NCBI GenBank assembly: GCA_951640195.1
Contig: OX621175.1
Location: 1,166,470 to 1,230,469 of the forward strand
Length of the DNA stretch: 64,000 nt
Direction of reading: 5' to 3'
DNA from: Porpolomopsis calyptriformis
Lineage: Eukaryota > Basidiomycota > Agaricomycetes > Agaricales > Hygrophoraceae
The first letter of the stretch is position 1. Every line of letters begins with the position of its first letter. Positions 57,927 to 64,000 of this stretch are shown piece after piece. A program made the translations under genes and the position numbers. Below the pieces are notes generated by a model. It was not told the origin of the DNA. It did not search any database and saw nothing but the letters and a program-made list of their open reading frames with translations.

Positions 57927-59227
57927 CTATCTTACGTTGGCAAGTTTGAATGGCTGACCAGATGACTTCAAGTTTTTGATATGGGTCGGTAAAACACCAC
58001 TCGGAGTCCTAGACAATCAAGAAAAAAAAGATTGAGGAATTTGTGAATACTCAATGCTGAAGCGAGTGTACATACCCAGCCCAGAATGAAGCCGACGGGA
58101 AGGACATCTCTGGTAACGGCGATCTAAACACTGTCGTTCGAAGCCAAACCCAGAAGTTCCGATACTCGGACAGAACATCTCCGCTGGTGGCAAACGCCAG
58201 GAAGAAAAGATATGATCCGCCAGGTATACCCCACCATAATGTCTTGTAAATCCGCATAGTCATCGGTCCAATCACGAGTGACGGTAGCTCTAGCACGAGT
58301 GAGTCAGTCGCATGGGTGGTTTTCCAGCTCTCGAGTGGGAAAGAACGGGGATCCGTGGTGAATTTGATGTCGAGGCTAATCCAGACAACGGCCCAGGTAC
58401 CGAAGGCGATGCTCATAATCATGAGACGGTAGTATTGGGCGCTCGACAACGCTGCATCACGAGTTTGGAGATGGGACGTAAGTAATTTAGACGTGGCTCT
58501 GCGATGTGTTATCAAGTTGAAAAGAGCGATGACTTAAGTGAGGTGGATGAGTTTGAAGTTTTGGACAGGGAAGAAAGAATTACCCACATCCGTAAACGAG
58601 AGTTACAGCTGAAAAGAACATCGGTAGAGAAAGCGTGACGCCAGTCGCAACATCGGAAGGGTAAAAGCCGGCATAACAACCAAAGTCTTCAATAATGAGG
58701 AAGCGAAAGGCCTGGAAGCAGTAAACTATGCGACCGGGTATCAAATGCTGGATTATTGACTTGGTTGGTGGCAGCAAGTAAATTGTTCACGTACACACAA
58801 ATAACCAAAAACCAGGGACTGCAAAGCACACCACTAAATCGAAAATGTTTCGACGGAGGCCCTCGCGGCCATCAGAGATGGGACGTCCGGACGAAACAAG
58901 CTCGAGACGTTTGCAGGTGCAAAAGGTCGCGGCGGGGAGTCCGACAATAGCTGCATCTCGTAATTTGGTCGCTGGAAGCACCTCGATCAAACTCATGAAT
59001 CGTTTCCTTTTTGCGGTGCACTCACATATGTCGCACCAAACCGGGGCAGAGTTATTCACATTCCCGGCCCAAATGATCGGGTTAATTGAATCGACAAAGC
59101 AGCCTCCGAATAACCACAGACACAGCGCAATAGTGGGGATATTCCGTACTCGTATCTGCCGCGGAAGAGGGATAAGTGAGATTAATGTTGCAACAAAGCC
59201 CGCGAGGGGCAGGTAGGGATACCGCAT
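57927..59227 (-). CDS. STE3-family pheromone-receptor-like GPCR 5
   Basis: Ex 59227-59026, 58971-58795, 58725-58588, 58532-58076 and 58008-57927; 351 residues, the shortest of the seven. Begins MRYPYLPLAGFVATLISLIP, then INPIIWAGNVNNSAPVWCDI, AIVGLPAATFCTCKRLELVS (Arg in place of the usual His) and WWGIPGGSYLFFLAFATSGD. The tail is trimmed to about 40 residues with GVLPTHIKN. The start codon is inside an 18-bp palindrome (59222-59239) whose arms read CCGCATTC/GAATGCGG, changed on both sides relative to receptors 1 and 6. First receptor of the minus-strand half of the array. Confidence 0.9.
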
Positions 59228-59239
59228 TCCTGAATGCGG
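59222..59239 (-). promoter_or_regulatory. Start-codon palindrome of receptor 5
   Basis: CCGCATTC-AG-GAATGCGG on the minus strand. Relative to receptors 1 and 6 (CAG.../...CTG) both partner positions changed (A to C and T to G), so pairing is kept. Confidence 0.6.
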
Positions 59240-60298
59240 GTAAAAGAAAGTGAAGGGAGGGTGGGAGGGATGGTGAAGAGTGTTGAAGTTCAAATACTCC
59301 CACCGGAAGTGCAGATACTCACGGTTTCCCCCTAGTGAGCCACCGAGCTGGGTAAGGCTGGTGAGTGTTGGAGATCAGCTTCTAATCTTGGATCCCCTAA
59401 AATACCCATGGGAGACCCTAAAATGATCTCGACAAAACTTGAGCTGAGAAGGGATTGAGAGTTGTTAGGCATGCGGGAATGGTAGATTCAAGAGACTTGC
59501 CAATCCAGTCAAGCCCGGGCCAACACCACAGGCGTACCACTTGGGCATGGGACTAATGAAGTCGAGTCCTCCTTTGTAAGGTCTCTGGCCACTATTGAGA
59601 CTTTGCGATATCGTCATGACATAGAACGGGTCTCATCAAGAAGATCATTCGAAGACACTCGGTTTGATGTGGCGGTAGTGTCCTTGTTGTGTAGTCGCTT
59701 CTCGAGGTGATGGAAGTATGGGAGAATATACTTCGCATGTTATAATGAATGTTACGACATTCCCATCCGAACCCACCTTTCGTTGCTGGGTAGGAATTCA
59801 ACAGATAAGATGAAATTCAAGTTACTCACCTCGAATCCACCAGCGTGTGCGGTGGAGAATTCACCTTCATGATTGGGCCGTTGCAACAACGCCTTGGTGG
59901 GCTTGGGGATAAATTTTTTCCAGTTTGGATCCGCATCGTGCTCAACGTTGTGTATATACAACAGCACAATGCAAAGAGAGTCGGTAGGACAACATGCTTG
60001 TCTGCGCATTGTGTCGATTTCAGTGTAAAAGACGAGCAAACTTCGATCGCACTGCCGGTAAGAGGGCTTTGCCTCCTATAATTTCGATAGTTGGCTCGGG
60101 CACTCTCACTGAGAGGTAACTGGCCTTGTGTACGCCTCTTGTCTGGACTGCATATCGCCGCAGTTTTCGCTAACCATCAATGTCTCATTTTCCCCAGTGG
60201 GTCAAGCATAAAGCGGGTACTGTACTAATGTACGGTGTTTCAAACACTGCTCATAAAAAAATTAGAGAGGAAATGGGACAATGCTTCTGCACCTAGAT
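59240..60298. other. Spacer with an orphan coding-like exon
   Basis: Minus strand about 60039-59830 reads a coherent segment (VEHDADPNWKKFIPKPTKAL, then LLQRPNHEGEFSTAHAGGFE) directly followed by a GTGAGT donor, then further scraps to 59592. It is probably a relic exon of an unrecognised protein. The receptor 5 promoter block (GGTGAAGAGTGTTGAAG, plus strand) is at about 59272-59288. Confidence 0.35.
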
Positions 60299-61602
60299 TC
60301 ATTTCTTAAATGATTGGGTTTCGAATCTCGACGACTGGCCCGATGAATTCCAGCCATCGGTGACATTTTTCTCAATATAAATTGGGAGAGTGTCGCTCCG
60401 AATAGAGCTTCACAGAAGAAAGGAAATTAGACCAGAATTCCATTGCCAAGGAGGGCGTACGTACCCAGCGTTCAGCGGAGACAACACTGCAGACTTCCTT
60501 GGTAATGGCCATGGAACGATTTTCGTCCGGAACCAAACCCAAAACTTCTTATACTCGAGCCAAACATCCGGGCTAGTTCCAAACAACAAGAAGAAAGCGT
60601 ACGCTGAACCGGGGAAAGACCACCATAATACCTGGAAACGTGGTAAAACATTTGCCAAGACGATCGTTGGAAGCTCCAGCACTGCCGAATCAGTCGAATG
60701 GATGGCTTTCCAGCTCTCAAGGGGGACTGGGTGAAGTTCGAGATGGAGTTTGATGTTCACGCTCAAAACGACAATACCCCAAATGCCGAGGGTGATGCTC
60801 ATTGCCATCACACGATGATATTGTGCCCATGATATCACTGCATCCCGAGACTTAAGATGGGGCGCGAGCAGTTTGGAAGTTGCTTTGTGGTGTTTTACTA
60901 AGTGGTATAAGGCGATGGCTAGGTGAAATGGGTGAGCTAGGAAGATCCGATCGGGGACAACAATTGACGCACATCCGTAAAGGAGAGTTCCCGATGAGAG
61001 CAGCATCGGCAGACTAGCCATGATCCCGATCGCAACATTAGAACGCAAAAATAAAGAGTCGCAGCCAAAGTTTTCGACAATGACATAGCGAGCGTTCTGA
61101 AAGGAGTAAACTGTGCAAGCGAGTGAAATTAGTGGACCAAGTCGAGAGTAGTAAGCGAGCTCTCGGCGTACACACGAACAACCAGAGACCAGGAAGACCG
61201 AAGCACATCGCAGATTCGAAAAGCTTTCGGCGGAGAGGGTTGGCATTAGAGGAGATAGGACGTTTGGACGAAATAAGCTCGAGATGTTTGCAGGCACAGA
61301 AAGTTGCGGCGGGAAGTCCTACAATAGCAGCCAGTCGGAAATGGTTTGCTGAAAGCCTGTTCGTTAACGATAGAAATAATATTTTGCAGAGGGAATTCAC
61401 ATATATCGCACCAAACTGGTGCAGAGTTCCGCACATTCCCAGCCCAAATGATTGGGTTGACACCGTGGATGAGGCACCCACCGAATAACCAGAATGACGC
61501 CGAAATGGTCGCGACATTTCGTACTCGTATTTGTCGCGGTAGAGGGATCAGTGCCAAGATCGTGGCAATAAAGCTCGATACGGGAAGGTAAGGATACAGC
61601 AT
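60299..61602 (-). CDS. STE3-family pheromone-receptor-like GPCR 6
   Basis: Exons 61602-61401, 61348-61172, 61110-60973, 60918-60465 and 60407-60299; 359 residues. Segments: LALIPLPRQIRVRNVATISA, VNPIIWAGNVRNSAPVWCDI, AIVGLPAATFCACKHLELIS, WWSFPGSAYAFFLLFGTSPD and KKFWVWFRTKIVPWPLP. The last exon supplies TLPIYIEKN and ends SFKK. Closest in the array to receptor 7, which lies 600 bp upstream on the same strand. The start palindrome (61597-61614) is identical to that of receptor 1 despite more than 20 kb separation and opposite orientation. Confidence 0.9.
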
Positions 61603-61614
61603 TCCTGAATGCTG
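61597..61614 (-). promoter_or_regulatory. Start-codon palindrome of receptor 6
   Basis: CAGCATTC-AG-GAATGCTG, identical to the copy at receptor 1. A GAAGTGTGTTGATG promoter block (plus strand) follows at about 61652-61665. Confidence 0.6.
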
Positions 61615-62200
61615 ATCACAAAAGTGAAGGAAAACGAGAAGGGGGGAAGGCGAAGTGTGTTGATGCCGAAAATCCTCCAGCTCTCACACAGTTCGTCCGA
61701 GAATTGCCCCATTCGATAAGCAGGGGTGCAGAATCATCACACACATCACCTTCTTGACAGCGGCTTTGTAATTAACGAGGGCAAAGGCTATAATGTCAGG
61801 GTTGGCTGGTGGCGGGGGCGACAGGCTATGTTGCTTGCTGGTTGGCTGAAACAATTAATGAAACTGAGCGTAAACTGCCTGTTACGGTGCCGACAAACTG
61901 GATTGCACTGTGAAATCAGCGTTCGGTATTTCTTGAAAAATGCAGTACGGCGTGCGAGTATGGTTTCAAAACAGGTTATGGTGCACGGATTTAGTAAGAG
62001 CGTAGTCGACAGCAAGGTGCGCTGCCATCGAAGATCAAATTGATTAACCAACAATTATGACAGATCTTAATGTCATTGACCTAGTAACCACCGCGTCATT
62101 CCCATACGGCCTTCGTATACCAAGTCACAAGGCATAGATCGTATCCTACACGTGGTGTGTCCAACACGCACCACCTACAAACACACGATAGAATGTGCAG
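61615..62200. other. Spacer between receptors 6 and 7
   Basis: Holds the receptor 6 promoter at its left end. No gene or CaaX-ending small frame seen on either strand. Confidence 0.45.
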
Positions 62201-63486
62201 TTAAGGCACTTGAGTGGGAGACATGAATTGTGCCTCCAAGTCATTGCCGACGGTCGCATCCTTACGGTTCCATAAAACAGGACCTGGATCAGTCCTAAAC
62301 AGAGAAAACAGTGAGGGAAAAAAAAAAAGAATATTCATTGCAAACGTACTCGATGTGTCGTGATGACAATGCCACGAAAGTCTCTGGTAACGGCAATCTA
62401 AGTATTGCCGTCCGAAACCAAACCCAAAGCTTTGGATACTCAGACCAAACTTCACGGGCGGTTGAGAACAACAACAAGAAAATATACCCCGAGCCAGGGA
62501 AAGCCCACCATAATACCTTGACCTGGTTTAGACCCTCGGGTCCTAATACGATTGATGGAAGCTCTATCACGGTCGAATCGTTCGAATGAATGGCTTGCCA
62601 GCTCTCAAGGGAGACCGGATGCGCTTCGAAATGGAGTTTGATGTATGCACTCCACCAGATAAGAGCCCACAAGCCCAGGATGATGCCCATTGCCATCACA
62701 CGAAGATATTGTGCCAACGACAATGCCGCATCCCGAGATTTAAGATGGGGAGTGAGCAGTTTGGATTTCGCTTTGTGGTGTTTTACCAAGTGGTAGAGGG
62801 TGATGGCTGAGGGTGATTGATAAGCCACGAAGATTCCACTACGAACAGAAAATTGCATACATCCATAAAGAAGAGTTCCCAACGAGAGCAGCACAGGCAG
62901 ACTGGCCACGATCCCAAGCGCAACATTAGAAGGTAAGGCTGCATAATCGCAGCCAAAATCTTCGATAATCAGATAGCGAGCATTCTGAAATGAATAAACT
63001 ATGCAAGCGAGTGTTAATTAGTGGGTCAAGTTGGGAGTAGCAAGCAAGTTCTTGACATACACACGAACAACCAGAGACAAGGAAGACAGAAGGACATCAC
63101 CAATTCGAAAATCTTTCGGTGAAGGTTGGAATTGGGGGGGATAGGACGTTTGGACAAAATGAGCTCGAGATGTTTACAGATACAAAAAGTTGCAGCGGGG
63201 AGTCCCACAATGCCAGCCAGTTGAAAATAGTTTGCTGAAAGCTTGTTCATCAACGATATGAGTAATCCTTTGCAGAGAACTCACATATATCGCACCAAAG
63301 TGGTGCAGTGTCACGCACATTCCCAGCCCAAATGATTGGGTCGACGGCTTGGATTAAGCAAGCTCCAAACAGCCAGAATGACGCCAAAATGATTGCGACA
63401 TTCTGTACTCGTATTTGTCGCGGTAGGGGGATCAGCACCAGGACGGTTGCAATGAAGCCCACTACAGGAAGGTAGGGGTATCGCAT
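62201..63486 (-). CDS. STE3-family pheromone-receptor-like GPCR 7
   Basis: Exons 63486-63285, 63234-63061, 62998-62861, 62806-62350 and 62294-62201; 354 residues. Segments: LVLIPLPRQIRVQNVAIILA, VDPIIWAGNVRDTAPLWCDI, GIVGLPAATFCICKHLELIL, WWAFPGSGYIFLLLFSTARE and PKLWVWFRTAILRLPLP. The tail motif is altered to PVLWNRKD, so this copy lacks the VLPxYI form found in most others. Related to receptor 6. Upstream it has two 18-bp tandem copies of a motif shared with receptors 1 and 2. Confidence 0.9.
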
Positions 63487-63496
63487 TCGTGAATGC
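63483..63496 (-). promoter_or_regulatory. Start-codon palindrome of receptor 7 (short form)
   Basis: GCATTC-AC-GAATGC: 6-bp arms, ATG in the right arm. The outer two base pairs seen in receptors 1, 5 and 6 are not kept here. Confidence 0.5.
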
Positions 63497-63566
63497 CAGC
63501 GACAGGCGTGAAGGGAAACAGGGGGGAAGGTGAGATATGTTGAAGCCGGGCATCCTTGGCCTCAAG

Positions 63567-63602
63567 CAAATTGTCAAGGCACTGCAAATTGTCAAAGCAC
63601 TG
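63567..63602 (-). repeat. Two tandem 18-bp copies of an STE3 upstream motif
   Basis: CAAATTGTCAARGCACTG twice in a row on the plus strand with one mismatch. On the minus strand this reads CAGTGCYTTGACAATTTG and matches elements upstream of receptors 1 and 2 (GGCAGTGC-n-n-TGAC). Confidence 0.6.
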
Positions 63603-64000
63603 CCCCATTCAAAAATACAGCCTTCGGGAAATACGTGCATGATCGACCGGAATTCTGCTTACTAATATGCTAGGTTTCCGCGCCCGTAGTACAACGCATA
63701 CCATGCATGGAATATGGCGCCATCAAAGGTCATGCTTCTGCTTATATATATGAAAAATTGGAATGATTATGATAAATGTACAAGTACCTTGAGTAAGCAC
63801 CACCAATTCGAGGGATTTCACACTCGACGAACAGGGTAGGACCTCACCACTTAAATCGTAGGTGATGCAGACAATCTAAGAATGACACAACCAGTATTGA
63901 TGAACCTGAGTCTATGAGTTCTATCCATCGTTCTGATTCGGGGGAATCAACTTGCCCTGGTTGATCTGAGTCAAAGTGCATGTCTGCAACGAAGACAATG
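63603..64000. other. Right edge of the window
   Basis: No gene can be called. The last 80 bp on the minus strand have an open frame (QTCTLTQINQGKLIPPNQN) that could be an exon of a gene continuing outside the window. Confidence 0.3.

Noticed and set aside
26..64000. CRISPR arrays, bacterial operons, ribosome binding sites and riboswitches
   Set aside because: The sequence is clearly nuclear fungal DNA; no regularly spaced repeats or such elements were seen.

Overview
The window looks like nuclear DNA of a mushroom-forming basidiomycete (Agaricomycete). The evidence is dense genes on both strands, very short spliceosomal introns (mostly 50-75 nt), a FunK1-type kinase, NB-ARC/kinesin-light-chain-TPR genes, a large STE3 receptor family and tRNA genes with tiny introns. 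No tools were used: gene models were built by reading splice junctions and frames by eye. Exon coordinates are quoted where the joins stay in frame from start to stop.

Layout. 1-1.0 kb: 3' part of a FunK1-like kinase gene. 1.4-3.3 kb: oxysterol-binding protein. 4.0-6.8 kb: intact NB-ARC-TPR (NLR-like) gene, with a complete pogo/Tigger DNA transposon (6869-9545, TA target duplication) sitting about 20 bp upstream of its start codon. 9.9-11.8 kb: PIG-A/GPI3. 12.1-13.7 kb: single-pass membrane protein. 13.8-14.0 kb: tail-to-tail tRNA-Val pair. 14.0-15.3 and 15.3-16.6 kb: S1/P1 nuclease and histidine methyltransferase, divergent. 17.6-20.8 kb: second NB-ARC-TPR paralogue, broken by one in-frame TGA. 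21.3 kb: tRNA-Ala. 22.6-26.4 kb: calcineurin A and UNC-50/GMH1. 26.6-31.1 kb: WW-domain protein. 31.9-33.3 kb: HNH-domain protein. 33.5-38.1 kb: SIN3. 38.3 kb: second tRNA-Ala.

From 38.7 kb to the right end the window is dominated by seven complete STE3-family pheromone-receptor-like GPCR genes, four on + (38.7-48.2 kb) and three on - (57.9-63.5 kb). They share one five-exon plan. They flank a core holding a pRiA4b-like domain gene, an intronless copper-radical-oxidase fusion with a repeat tail, a decayed WD40 locus and a sphingoid-phosphate phosphatase. I found no convincing pheromone precursor with a CaaX tail, so this is either part of a B mating-type region or a non-mating STE3 expansion.

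The most unusual items are: (i) the seven-receptor array, with a palindrome spanning the start codon in five members (arms changed on both sides in one) and shared upstream elements; (ii) the 50.5-54.0 kb protein, which joins an unknown Cys-rich N-terminal region, a complete glyoxal/galactose-oxidase-type domain and a C-terminal array of about eight 20-21-residue 'IDQHS' repeats; (iii) the NLR pair, one with a transposon in its promoter and the other with a nonsense codon.
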